Below are positions 16,248 to 24,959 of a stretch of DNA of 64,000 nucleotides, piece after piece. The position numbers and the translations under genes were made by a program. Location of the stretch: positions 186,001-250,000 of the forward strand of contig CBDFHF010000003.1 in assembly GCA_965247565.1 (NCBI GenBank). The letters are read 5' to 3'. The DNA comes from CBDFHF01 sp965247565 (GTDB lineage Bacteria; Pseudomonadota; Gammaproteobacteria; Methylococcales; Methylomonadaceae). The notes below the pieces were generated by a model. The model was not told where the DNA came from, searched no databases, and saw only the letters and a program-made list of their open reading frames with translations. The stretch's first letter is position 1, and each line of letters opens with the position of its first letter.

Positions 16248-17879
16248 TTAAGCTTGGACAATTTCTATATGGTTAAGCAAAGAAGTGGAGTGCAACTGTT
16301 TATCTACCCGGTAACGTACAGGACTATTTGGATAGTGAACAAAAATAAACTCAGTTGGTGTGAAAGCATCGTTAATGATAATGCTTTCTGACGGATTAGC
16401 CGTATGAACGGGAGTGATTAAATGGATGGCGTCTATCTGTATGTCAGGAAATCCGGTGTTGGTCACTTTAACGGCCTGTGCATTAAATCCCAATCGTTCA
16501 ACTCCAAATAACAAAACCGCAGTTGGCGACTGCGCAATCCATCTAATAAACCCAATGGAAGGGTTTTGGTTTTGCAAACCAATCACATCACCCACTCGGG
16601 GCTCGGTGTTTTTATCCTGCCAGATTAGGCCAAAACCCGATTGGCTTTTATCAATTTGCGTTGCATTCGCTTCGAAATGCGTTTTCTTGTCATTGTCCCA
16701 AATTTCGGCTGGATTGGCTTGCAACTGCTGCTTAATTTTTTCCGCGCTGTAGGTATTGGTTAAGAATGGATCTAGATTTTTTTCGTGCGGCAGTATCTCA
16801 AAATTCAATTCGCGAAGCTCTCCAGGGCGATTTAAATCCAATTGTCCAACAGCGACAGCCTCATCTGACTCCAAACGATGCTGGTAAAAAAAACTGACCA
16901 GGTTAGTAAAGCCGATAACGCCAAAGTGATGACTTTTGTCTGGTTCTCTGGGATGTTTGCGATGTCGATTGAGCGTTAACAACCTTGCCAAGCGTAACAA
17001 CAAAGCACGTTCACTCGGTGCAAAAGATTGGCTTTTATCGGCCAAGTACTCCAGTATTTTACCGGCAACGCTGACGGTCGCCACATAAAGTGTATGCTCG
17101 TCCTCTACGGGTTCGGCATTGTAAGAAAGGGCTGGCGGCAAATCATTTTTAAAATTGAGATAGGGAATGCCGGTAAATTTTTTTTCGGGCACGGTATATA
17201 AAAATTTTGTGTGCGTTGCATAATCATCTAATAGCTCATAAATCAGTTTCATTTCCTGCGGTGTAAACTGATTGGAGTTGCTTAAACTAAACACCAATAT
17301 ATGTTTAAAAGCGTTATCGATTGCTAAAGCGTTAGGATAAGGCTTAGAAGTGACATCACCCGGTTTTGTAGTAAGGTCTTGTTGTTGAGCAATTTGATAA
17401 AGCTGATAGCACTTAATCCAGAAATAACGATAAGGTTTTGAGTAAGATTGTGAGGTATATAACAACGCCTTGGCCATTGCTTGCAGGCCAAAGGTGATAA
17501 TCTGTATTTTCTCGGATAATGAGTAATAATCTTTGTTACTAAAGCGCTTTTCTTCGCTTAGCAAAATATAACCATTAGCCAGCTCAGAACAGCTCCAAAT
17601 AGACAGATAGGCCTTGGTTTTTTCAATGTTGTAAGTTGCCGACGTCAACTGGTCGGTCAGCCGGAATAACACCTGACCTAACTTGTTCAGGAAAAATAAC
17701 CGGGTTTTACTGGCTAGCGCCTGATGAGTCTTGTTAAGCGTTTTTAAGACCTGCAGTATTTGCTCACAACTAGTGAATTCGTTATCGATGGGTAAGGAAT
17801 CTAACCAAGCCATAAAATCCGTTTCATCAATAGTAAACGGTAGGGCAACCTGGGTTGATGCCTCAGTGGGTTTAAGCAT
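16248..17879 (-). CDS. Unknown protein with C-terminal PilZ-like domain
   Basis: A 543-residue soluble protein without signal peptide. The N-terminal 400 residues are mainly helical and unrecognised. Near the C-terminus, TQIDKSQSGFGLIW fits the D-x-S-x-x-G half of the PilZ motif, followed by RVGDVIGLQ and IGFIRWI...LLFGVERLG, which look like the beta barrel of PilZ proteins. The RxxxR half of the c-di-GMP motif is not clear, so ligand binding is uncertain. It may be a c-di-GMP effector or a degenerate relative. It stands alone, transcribed opposite to fnr. Confidence 0.65.
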   Translation of the reverse strand: MLKPTEASTQVALPFTIDETDFMAWLDSLPIDNEFTSCEQILQVLKTLNKTHQALASKTRLFFLNKLGQVLFRLTDQLTSATYNIEKTKAYLSIWSCSELANGYILLSEEKRFSNKDYYSLSEKIQIITFGLQAMAKALLYTSQSYSKPYRYFWIKCYQLYQIAQQQDLTTKPGDVTSKPYPNALAIDNAFKHILVFSLSNSNQFTPQEMKLIYELLDDYATHTKFLYTVPEKKFTGIPYLNFKNDLPPALSYNAEPVEDEHTLYVATVSVAGKILEYLADKSQSFAPSERALLLRLARLLTLNRHRKHPREPDKSHHFGVIGFTNLVSFFYQHRLESDEAVAVGQLDLNRPGELRELNFEILPHEKNLDPFLTNTYSAEKIKQQLQANPAEIWDNDKKTHFEANATQIDKSQSGFGLIWQDKNTEPRVGDVIGLQNQNPSIGFIRWIAQSPTAVLLFGVERLGFNAQAVKVTNTGFPDIQIDAIHLITPVHTANPSESIIINDAFTPTEFIFVHYPNSPVRYRVDKQLHSTSLLNHIEIVQA

Positions 17880-17990
17880 TTTAAGTTATACCTGAATTCT
17901 TAAGTTATCGATTAAAGTTGGGCGAGGATTTATCGCTTTTCAAATACCCATGTCACTTAAGTGTAGTAGAAATAAGCGGGCTGTAATCAT

Positions 17991-19214
17991 TTAGAGTTTA
18001 TGTTGCAAATAACGCCTTAACAAATCCAGAGTCAATAACGACGACTGAGTTTGTTTACGCTGCGCAGATCCAGCGACCCTGTCAACCGAGTGATAATAGC
18101 CCTGCTTGCTTAAAAGAACATTATTTACAGTAATGGCTTGATTGGGGTCTCGGAATTTTTCCTGCTCATCTTCGCACAACTGCACCAAAACCAAATCGGC
18201 ATCGCTGTTTTGTTGTTTTGCAAAGGCGATTGTTTTAGCCATGTTAGTGCAATCATTCGCAATAAACTCAATACCCAATCGCTCAGTTAGCTTAGTGATT
18301 TTGCTCTGGTAGAGTGATTCCAGAAGCCAGACCGCACCCATATTCATACTACTTAGTAAACCTTGGCTAGCAGTTTCAACAACGGATAATGTCAGCTTAT
18401 GGGTGTTCATTAACCGATCAATAACTGCCACTAAGTCGCCTGAAGCCTCATCCAAGCCTTCGACCGCAAACACGCTGTCGCCAATCAGATCAGTAACAGT
18501 GTTAACCAATGCACTGATAGCCATTTCTGGATAACCCGCCGGGAATAGCAACTTGGTTTGTACCTCGCCGACTCCAGCCCGAAAGCCCAGCTCGACTTCG
18601 TCCGGGATAACAATGCTATTCAGATGCTGCTGCAAGTCGGATTCACCGATACCAATGGTTTTGATAGTAATTAATGTTTTTGGCTTTAAGTCAAATCGTT
18701 GCAATAAGATTGGCCGAATCTTTTCAAGATACAATTGCCGCATTTCTGATGGCACGCCGGGCACAAAAGCAAACCAGCAGCGGTTATGTCTTAACGCAAA
18801 CCCAGGTGCGGTGCCCCAGTGATTATCAAGTCGCAGTGCGCCTTGAGGTAACATGGCTTGTTTGCGATTGGTCTCTGGCATGACGCGCTTTCTATTGCTA
18901 AAGAATTGTTGAATCTGCTCATAGGCAACGGCATCAAATTCTAGCGGTAGCGAAAAGGCAATAGCGACCGCTTGTGCGGTTAGGTCATCACTGGTTGGCC
19001 CTAACCCACCGCTACAAATACAGCAATCGGCACGTAGCGAGATTTCCTGCAATAAAGTAATTAAATCGGCCAACTTGTCGCCAACCGCGGTATGCCGGGT
19101 TACGCAAAAACCCAGTTGCACGGTTTGCTGCGATAACCATGCAGCATTACTGTCAACTATTTGGCCGGTGACAATTTCTTCGCCTTGCGAGAATATTTCC
19201 AGAGCGGGATGCAT
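17991..19214 (-). CDS. cinA: CinA-like protein with degenerate C-terminal amidase domain
   Basis: A 407-residue protein. The N-terminal domain (about 1-170) is the MoCF-like COG1058 domain: IFSQGEEIVTGQIVDSN, CSGGLGPTSDDLT and FVPGVPSEM are typical, as for ADP-ribose pyrophosphatase of CinA. A linker domain follows to about 260. The C-terminal domain should be PncC nicotinamide-nucleotide amidase, whose motif is AESCTGGLL; here the matching stretch is VVETASQGLL, so the Ser/Thr/Gly-Gly core is lost. Deamidase activity is therefore doubtful. It begins directly after the stop of the AEC transporter gene, with AGAGG in its 3' end. Confidence 0.85.
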   Translation of the reverse strand: MHPALEIFSQGEEIVTGQIVDSNAAWLSQQTVQLGFCVTRHTAVGDKLADLITLLQEISLRADCCICSGGLGPTSDDLTAQAVAIAFSLPLEFDAVAYEQIQQFFSNRKRVMPETNRKQAMLPQGALRLDNHWGTAPGFALRHNRCWFAFVPGVPSEMRQLYLEKIRPILLQRFDLKPKTLITIKTIGIGESDLQQHLNSIVIPDEVELGFRAGVGEVQTKLLFPAGYPEMAISALVNTVTDLIGDSVFAVEGLDEASGDLVAVIDRLMNTHKLTLSVVETASQGLLSSMNMGAVWLLESLYQSKITKLTERLGIEFIANDCTNMAKTIAFAKQQNSDADLVLVQLCEDEQEKFRDPNQAITVNNVLLSKQGYYHSVDRVAGSAQRKQTQSSLLTLDLLRRYLQHKL

Positions 19215-20141
19215 TTAAAAACCTCTTAATAACAGCACATGCCAAAACGGCAAAGTTAACAAGCTTAATGCTGTCGTGACTGTAACTGCCATGGCATACA
19301 GCGAACTATCCAAATGATAGCGATCACAAAATACCACACCCAATACCATACTGGGCATGGCTATATCGAGCACTGCGGCGGACCTGTAATCACCGTGAAT
19401 CGTTAGATAAGGTAGCAAAAACATAGCAAACAGTGGCATCAAGACCATTTTTATGGCGATAACCGGAATCATGTAAGGAATATTACGCAAGGTGACCGCT
19501 TTCCAGCTTAATGCCAAGCCTAAAGAAAATAACATAAGCGGCACGACGGCTGTAGCCAACTTTTCTAATGCCCCGATTAACCAATCCGGCGCAATTATGC
19601 TATTGACATTCAACAATACGGCAATGCCCGCTGCCCAAAATGGCGGGGCATTAAGAAAGGACAAGACCGACTTGGGATTTTCCGAACGGTCTTCGCCGTA
19701 ATGGCGCACGATCACGATACCCAAAGTAAATAACAAAGGCGCGGTCGCAAACAGATCGATTTGAATAGCGACGGATCTAGCCCAACTCCCAAAAGTTTGC
19801 TCCAAAACCGGCAGACCCAAATAAGTCACATTAGGAAATGCCGCCGCCAATATCAAGGCACCCAACTTGCGATGTTCAAATTTAAAAGATGTACCAACCA
19901 GCCATATACAAACAATGGCGAACAAAATGCTGCTAATACCCAATACCGTGTATTGAAGCGAGTGCAAGCCGATATCTGCTTTCCATAAAACCGCCAGCAC
20001 CATTGCCGGTAACAGCAAATAGTAGACCACTGTCGTTAAAATCTGTCGTGTTTGTTCAGCTGACAGACCGGCAGGTTGTACGATTCGCCAAACTGCCCCA
20101 CAGGCCATCAGCAGACTCATCTGGATCAATGTTGAATGCAT
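19215..20141 (-). CDS. AEC-family transporter
   Basis: A 308-residue membrane protein of the auxin efflux carrier/malate permease family, with about ten hydrophobic segments in two halves. Family-like segments include ILAAAFPNVTYLGLPVLEQTFG in the first half and AMPSMVLGVVFCDRYHLDSSLYAMAV in the second. Substrates are typically organic acids but cannot be assigned. It is the first gene of a two-gene unit with cinA and diverges from pyrF. Confidence 0.85.
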   Translation of the reverse strand: MHSTLIQMSLLMACGAVWRIVQPAGLSAEQTRQILTTVVYYLLLPAMVLAVLWKADIGLHSLQYTVLGISSILFAIVCIWLVGTSFKFEHRKLGALILAAAFPNVTYLGLPVLEQTFGSWARSVAIQIDLFATAPLLFTLGIVIVRHYGEDRSENPKSVLSFLNAPPFWAAGIAVLLNVNSIIAPDWLIGALEKLATAVVPLMLFSLGLALSWKAVTLRNIPYMIPVIAIKMVLMPLFAMFLLPYLTIHGDYRSAAVLDIAMPSMVLGVVFCDRYHLDSSLYAMAVTVTTALSLLTLPFWHVLLLRGF

Positions 20142-20241
20142 AAATCAGTTTTTATTAGCTCAAACTTGGATTTTAACATTCACCGTTAAAAGAAGTTCCG
20201 GTAATATAGCGGTCCTTAGCCTTCATATTTCTGTAATTCTT

Positions 20242-20967
20242 ATGCCCCAAACATATATTTCCAGTAAATCGATCCCTGTTCGTGAGCGACTCATTATGGC
20301 CCTTGATGTGCCTAGTATCCCAGAAGCACAGGCGCTGGTTGAGGAGTTGGGCGATTCGGTAATTTTTTATAAAGTCGGCATGGAATTATTTATGTCCGGT
20401 GATTATTTCGGTTTTATTGAGTGGTTAAAACAACAGCATAAAAAAGTATTTGTTGACCTGAAATTTTTTGATGTGCCGGAGACGGTGGGTCGGGCGATTC
20501 GCGCGTTAAGCAGTAAAGGCGTTGATCTGGCCACGATTCATGGCAACGATGCCATTATGCAAGCCGCAGCAAAAGAAAAAGGCGCGCTCAAAGTGTTGGC
20601 GGTAACGGCACTAACCAGTCTAGACCGTGGCGATCTGGACGATTTGGGTTTTCAATGTGATGTTAAAGAGCTAGTTTTATCTCGTGCCAAGCGAGCGTTG
20701 CAAATCGGTTGCGACGGTATTGTATCGTCAGGATTGGAAGTCGCCATGCTGCGAGAAGAGTTGGATCATAAACTATTGGTTATTACCCCGGGTATAAGGC
20801 CAGTGGAAAACCGCGAAGAAGATGATCAAAAACGCGTAGTCAGTGTAGAAATGGCTTTCCAAAACGGTGCTGATTATATCGTGGTTGGCAGACCGATCCG
20901 AGACGCTGAAAACCGTAAAGACATGGCTGAGAAAATTCAACAGCAAATTCTTTCACAATTCAACTAA
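20242..20967 (+). CDS. pyrF: Orotidine 5'-phosphate decarboxylase
   Basis: A 241-residue TIM barrel that converts OMP to UMP in pyrimidine synthesis. The catalytic D-x-K-x-x-D array is seen in FVDLKFFDVPETV near residue 75; IMALDV at the start and TPGIRP plus YIVVGRPI near the end are the substrate-phosphate segments. Length is standard. It is followed after 10 bases by a TauE/SafE-like gene. Confidence 0.96.
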   Translation: MPQTYISSKSIPVRERLIMALDVPSIPEAQALVEELGDSVIFYKVGMELFMSGDYFGFIEWLKQQHKKVFVDLKFFDVPETVGRAIRALSSKGVDLATIHGNDAIMQAAAKEKGALKVLAVTALTSLDRGDLDDLGFQCDVKELVLSRAKRALQIGCDGIVSSGLEVAMLREELDHKLLVITPGIRPVENREEDDQKRVVSVEMAFQNGADYIVVGRPIRDAENRKDMAEKIQQQILSQFN

Positions 20968-20977
20968 CTTGATTGCC

Positions 20978-21709
20978 ATGATGGAATTTGACCCGACTTT
21001 CACCACCTCCTACCTAGTTGCCTTTGCCATGGGTTTAGCCAGCAGCATGCATTGTGTGGGTATGTGCGGCTCCATCATTGGCACGCTGTCGCTCAGCCTT
21101 AATCCTGAAATACGCCATAAAAAATTGCTTTTTTTCCCTTTCGTGTTTAATTACAACTTTGGCCGCATTACCAGCTATGCGATAGCTGGCATGCTGGGCG
21201 GAATGATTGAGGCATTGATCACCATGCCGATGGGTGAAATGCATGGTCATCGGTTGCTGCAATTATTTTCGGCTATCATTATGGCCAGCGCGGGATTTTA
21301 TATCGCTGGGTGGTTCCCTCGTTTTGCTTACGTCGAAAAATTAGGGGTGCATTTTTGGAAAAAAATAGAACCTTATGGTCGCAAATTAATCCCGGTAAAA
21401 AATCTTACCCAAGCTTATTTATTTGGCATGGTTTGGGGATGGCTGCCATGCGGACTTGTTTATGCGGCATTGGCTTTGGCCATCACAACTGGCAATATCC
21501 TACAAAGCGCGTTAACCATGCTGTCGTTCGGCCTGGGTACTTTACCCGCTGTCATGGGAGTCGGTATAATGACCTCGGTTTTCACAAAGCTGGCAAGAAT
21601 GCGACGTTTCAAACAAGCTATAGGTTTATTTATGATTGCACTCGCTTTGCTGGCTGCCATGCCGTCGCTTAATCCCATGGTTTACAGTGCTCATGCAGCA
21701 ATACACTGA
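20978..21709 (+). CDS. TauE/SafE-like (UreH-type) membrane protein
   Basis: A polytopic membrane protein of about 243 residues with six or so helices. MGLASSMHCVGMCGSIIG and WGWLPCGLVYAALA are the two signature repeats of the urease-accessory UreH/DsbD-like branch of the sulfite exporter TauE/SafE group, with paired Cys that may bind metal. Members lie near cytochrome oxidase or metal genes in other genomes, but this one follows pyrF. I chose ATG at 20978 (an ATG-ATG pair); longer frames would overlap pyrF. Transport substrate unknown. Confidence 0.85.
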   Translation: MMEFDPTFTTSYLVAFAMGLASSMHCVGMCGSIIGTLSLSLNPEIRHKKLLFFPFVFNYNFGRITSYAIAGMLGGMIEALITMPMGEMHGHRLLQLFSAIIMASAGFYIAGWFPRFAYVEKLGVHFWKKIEPYGRKLIPVKNLTQAYLFGMVWGWLPCGLVYAALALAITTGNILQSALTMLSFGLGTLPAVMGVGIMTSVFTKLARMRRFKQAIGLFMIALALLAAMPSLNPMVYSAHAAIH

Positions 21710-21717
21710 GTCAATCT

Positions 21718-22695
21718 ATGGATCATTTTAAAACCATCATTGGTCAATCTCCCGAATTAGACACCTTAATCCGTAGCGCAAAAATGATTGCGGGTACCGA
21801 TGTCACTATTTTGCTCAAGGGCGAAACCGGTACCGGTAAAGAAGTACTGGCCACAGCGATACAGAGAGAAAGCAATCGCGCTGATAAACCTTTTATTACT
21901 CTGAACTGTGCAGCCTTGCCCGAAACGCTAATTGAATCTGAGTTGTTTGGTCATAAAAGAGGTTCATTTACCGGGGCCACCAGCAATACTGAAGGCATTT
22001 TTAAAGGGGCAGATGGCGGCACTTTGTTTCTTGACGAGGTAAATTCTTTACCTTTATCCATTCAGTCAAAACTACTGCGTTTCCTTGATTCCGGCGAATG
22101 CATGGCCGTAGGTGACTCCAAACCCTACAAAGTCAACGCCAGAATCATCGCCGCAACCAACAGTGATTTAAATAAACAAATTCAGGAAGGGACTTTCAGA
22201 CAAGATTTATATTTTAGACTGAACGTTGTGCCGTTGGAATTACCGCCATTATCGGAACGTATTGCTGATATTGATTTATTGATTAAACATTTCATGACTG
22301 GGTTCGCTCAAGAGCATGCTGTTACCGCACCTAAATTCAGTAGACATGCCCTGAGAGTACTAAAAACCTATAGCTGGCCTGGGAATGTGCGTGAATTGCG
22401 AAATTTATGCGAACGCATGTGCATACTGTTTGCTGGCAGAACTATTGATCTGGACAGTATCCCTGCTGAGTATAGCTACGGTGGCAGCGCGGCAGAAGAG
22501 GACTCATCCACTAGCCGAGTTAAACTGCCTGAAATGGGCTTGCAACTGGATCGCCTAGAGGCCGACTTAATCAATCAAGCACTGAGCAGAACCAAAGGTA
22601 ATTGCAGTAAATCGGCGAAGTTATTAGGTATATCAAGAGATACTTTGCTGTACCGCATGCAAAAACACGGCTTCGTGGAAACATCTTCACATTAG
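21718..22695 (+). CDS. Sigma-54-dependent activator without sensor domain
   Basis: A 325-residue protein that is nearly all AAA+ domain: Walker A GETGTGKE near residue 37, the sigma-54 contact loop as GSFTGA in place of GAFTGA, Walker B TLFLDEV, and a Fis-type helix-turn-helix at the end (NCSKSAKLLGISRDTLLYRM). There is no receiver, PAS or GAF domain, so control must come from another protein, as for PspF, or from its own expression. It begins 8 bases after the TauE-like gene. Targets unknown. Confidence 0.9.
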   Translation: MDHFKTIIGQSPELDTLIRSAKMIAGTDVTILLKGETGTGKEVLATAIQRESNRADKPFITLNCAALPETLIESELFGHKRGSFTGATSNTEGIFKGADGGTLFLDEVNSLPLSIQSKLLRFLDSGECMAVGDSKPYKVNARIIAATNSDLNKQIQEGTFRQDLYFRLNVVPLELPPLSERIADIDLLIKHFMTGFAQEHAVTAPKFSRHALRVLKTYSWPGNVRELRNLCERMCILFAGRTIDLDSIPAEYSYGGSAAEEDSSTSRVKLPEMGLQLDRLEADLINQALSRTKGNCSKSAKLLGISRDTLLYRMQKHGFVETSSH

Positions 22696-22752
22696 GAAGC
22701 TTCAGCAAAGTTTTTTGTTCGTATCAACTCAATCTAAGCGGCAACAAACGCA

Positions 22753-24741
22753 TTACATTCCATCGGAATAAACAACTATCCCTGTTTTTTTCTGCTTAGC
22801 AAGAATCATTGCGTTTTCTGCCTGACGAACTAACTCTTCGCCATCTTTGCTATTTTTAGGATAAATGGCGATGCCAATATGCGGGCTTAAAACAAACTTT
22901 TTGCTGTTCAAAATATAAGGCTGCACCAGTGTTACGAGTATTTTTTTAGCGACCAGAACGGCCGAATCCACATCCGTTTCCGTTAAAATCAGGGCAAAGC
23001 TATCTTGATTAAGCCGCGACACCACATCCGACTGGCGAAGATTAAGCAGCAACCTGTCAGCGGATTCCTTGATAATTTCACCATCCGTTATTTCATCCTC
23101 ATCTTCATCGTCCTCTTCACTATCCATCCAGCCAAGTTGCAGATAAACCAAGGCAAACACGGTATTCTGACGATCGGCCAGACGCGAAATTTGCTGAATT
23201 CGGTCATCAAACAAACGCTGAGTAGCAAAACCGGTCAGCTCATCGTAATAAGATAGCCGGATTAAGCGTTGTTTCCGGCTGGTAATATCATGAACAAATC
23301 CGTCTATGCCTGTGCAATTGCCGTACTCATCGTAAATAGGCGCATCGATTATCTCAAGCCAGTGAATACCCCGTTTTGAATCTACTATTTCCAATTCATA
23401 AGCAGGACTGGGCACGCCTAATGCGCACAAATCCGTATATTTTGCCATCTTCTGGTTTATAGGGTTTTCGGTCAGGTAGTCGCGGTAATGCTCCATAAAA
23501 TCTTCAGCGGAATAACCCAGAATATAAGTCACCGAAGGACTAACATAAGTAAATTCGCCCTGATTGTCGCGCTGATAAAAGAAATATTCGTTGCGTAAAT
23601 TTTCCAGCAAATTACGAAATTTATACTCGGTTGAATTCAACTCCATCGTTCGCGTTAAAGCTAAATGTTCCAAATCGCTTTGCAGCGACGCTACTTTTAA
23701 ATTTGCGTCTTCAGCAGCTTGGGTTAACTGTCTGATTTTTCTATTCTGCCGTTTTGATTGCCAAACCCAAAGCAACAACACTGTCGCCACTGCAAGATTA
23801 ATATACGCATTGCCTCCGGTTAGATAATTATTTTTTTCAGGAGTAGGCGCAACTGCGACGGGCTGCGGCACAGGTGGCGCTTTCGCCACCGGCGCAACCA
23901 CCTCTTTCGGTTTATCTTGCGGCATCCATTTTGCAAAAATTAGTTGTTTTTCTTCTTCAGTGACAGAATCCAGCGCTTTTTGCAGAATATCGGTTAAGAC
24001 CGGCCAGTCTTTGCGTACTGCAATGCTTTCATTAGCGCTATCGCGTTCAAAAAAATCAGCAACCTTCAGATCGGGATAGGGATAATTGAGTTGTAAATAA
24101 TTTGCAGTTGCCAAAAAAGTGATGACGGCATCTGATTGCTCTGAGTTAACCGCGTCAAACCCCTCTTTCATGGACTTGACCCAATGGGCTTTTATCTTGG
24201 GAAACTCTTTTATAATGCGCTCGGTGTACTCGTAGTTTTCATTCAGGGCTACGCTTTTTGCCAAAATATCCTTGCGGGTCTTGATGGAATCATTGGTCTT
24301 TTTAGTCACAATGACCAGGGATTTGGTCAGATAAGGCTTGGTAAAATTAAACCACGCATACCGATCCGGCCGATCTACCATGGTAGCGATGACGTCAGCC
24401 TGTTGATCAACAACAGCTTTGTAAATATCATCCCAATTAGTTTTTGGATAGGTAACAAAATCAATGCCTAAGCGCCGGCTCAATAACGCCATAAAATCGA
24501 CAGCGATACCTTCAAGATTACCTGATTCATCAATAAAGCTATAAGGCGCAAAACTGCCATCGTAAGCAACGCGTATGCTTTTATGTGTTGCTAACCATTT
24601 TTTTTCTTTTGCTGTTAACTGCAATACCGGTTGATCGACCGCCGCACTGGCCAGTAAAGGAAAAATAAACAAACACAGACAGCAGAATGCTTTAGCAGAA
24701 ATCAGGTATTTGTTATCCACTGTATTTTCCATTTTATGCAA
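22753..24741 (-). CDS. SBP-PAS-GGDEF sensor protein with degenerate GGDEF
   Basis: A 662-residue membrane sensor. Order: signal/anchor helix (about 15-34), periplasmic solute-binding domain of SBP_bac_3 type (about 45-270), Pro/Ala-rich linker, membrane helix (about 308-326), coiled coil (about 330-370), PAS domain (about 375-490), GGDEF domain (about 500-660). The catalytic loop that should read GGDEF is RLNQDSFALIL, so cyclase activity is unlikely. An unusual acidic insertion, DSEEDDEDEDE, sits inside the GGDEF fold. It may bind amino acids or similar ligands and act as a receptor or regulator of c-di-GMP signalling. Confidence 0.85.
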   Translation of the reverse strand: MHKMENTVDNKYLISAKAFCCLCLFIFPLLASAAVDQPVLQLTAKEKKWLATHKSIRVAYDGSFAPYSFIDESGNLEGIAVDFMALLSRRLGIDFVTYPKTNWDDIYKAVVDQQADVIATMVDRPDRYAWFNFTKPYLTKSLVIVTKKTNDSIKTRKDILAKSVALNENYEYTERIIKEFPKIKAHWVKSMKEGFDAVNSEQSDAVITFLATANYLQLNYPYPDLKVADFFERDSANESIAVRKDWPVLTDILQKALDSVTEEEKQLIFAKWMPQDKPKEVVAPVAKAPPVPQPVAVAPTPEKNNYLTGGNAYINLAVATVLLLWVWQSKRQNRKIRQLTQAAEDANLKVASLQSDLEHLALTRTMELNSTEYKFRNLLENLRNEYFFYQRDNQGEFTYVSPSVTYILGYSAEDFMEHYRDYLTENPINQKMAKYTDLCALGVPSPAYELEIVDSKRGIHWLEIIDAPIYDEYGNCTGIDGFVHDITSRKQRLIRLSYYDELTGFATQRLFDDRIQQISRLADRQNTVFALVYLQLGWMDSEEDDEDEDEITDGEIIKESADRLLLNLRQSDVVSRLNQDSFALILTETDVDSAVLVAKKILVTLVQPYILNSKKFVLSPHIGIAIYPKNSKDGEELVRQAENAMILAKQKKTGIVVYSDGM

Positions 24742-24959
24742 AAAGGTGGCGCATTATAGCGTTTAATCCGCACCAAACAGGCATTATATCCGTACACAAC
24801 ACACGTTTTTGCAAAGCAAAAAAACATATCAAACGGACTGACTCATTAATAACTGAGTATGAAGGCTAGGCTCAAAACAGCTACAATAGCCTTGTAAGCA
24901 AAAGCTTAGACTTCCCTAATCTGCATTTATAATAAGCCGCACTAACCACTGAGATCGGA

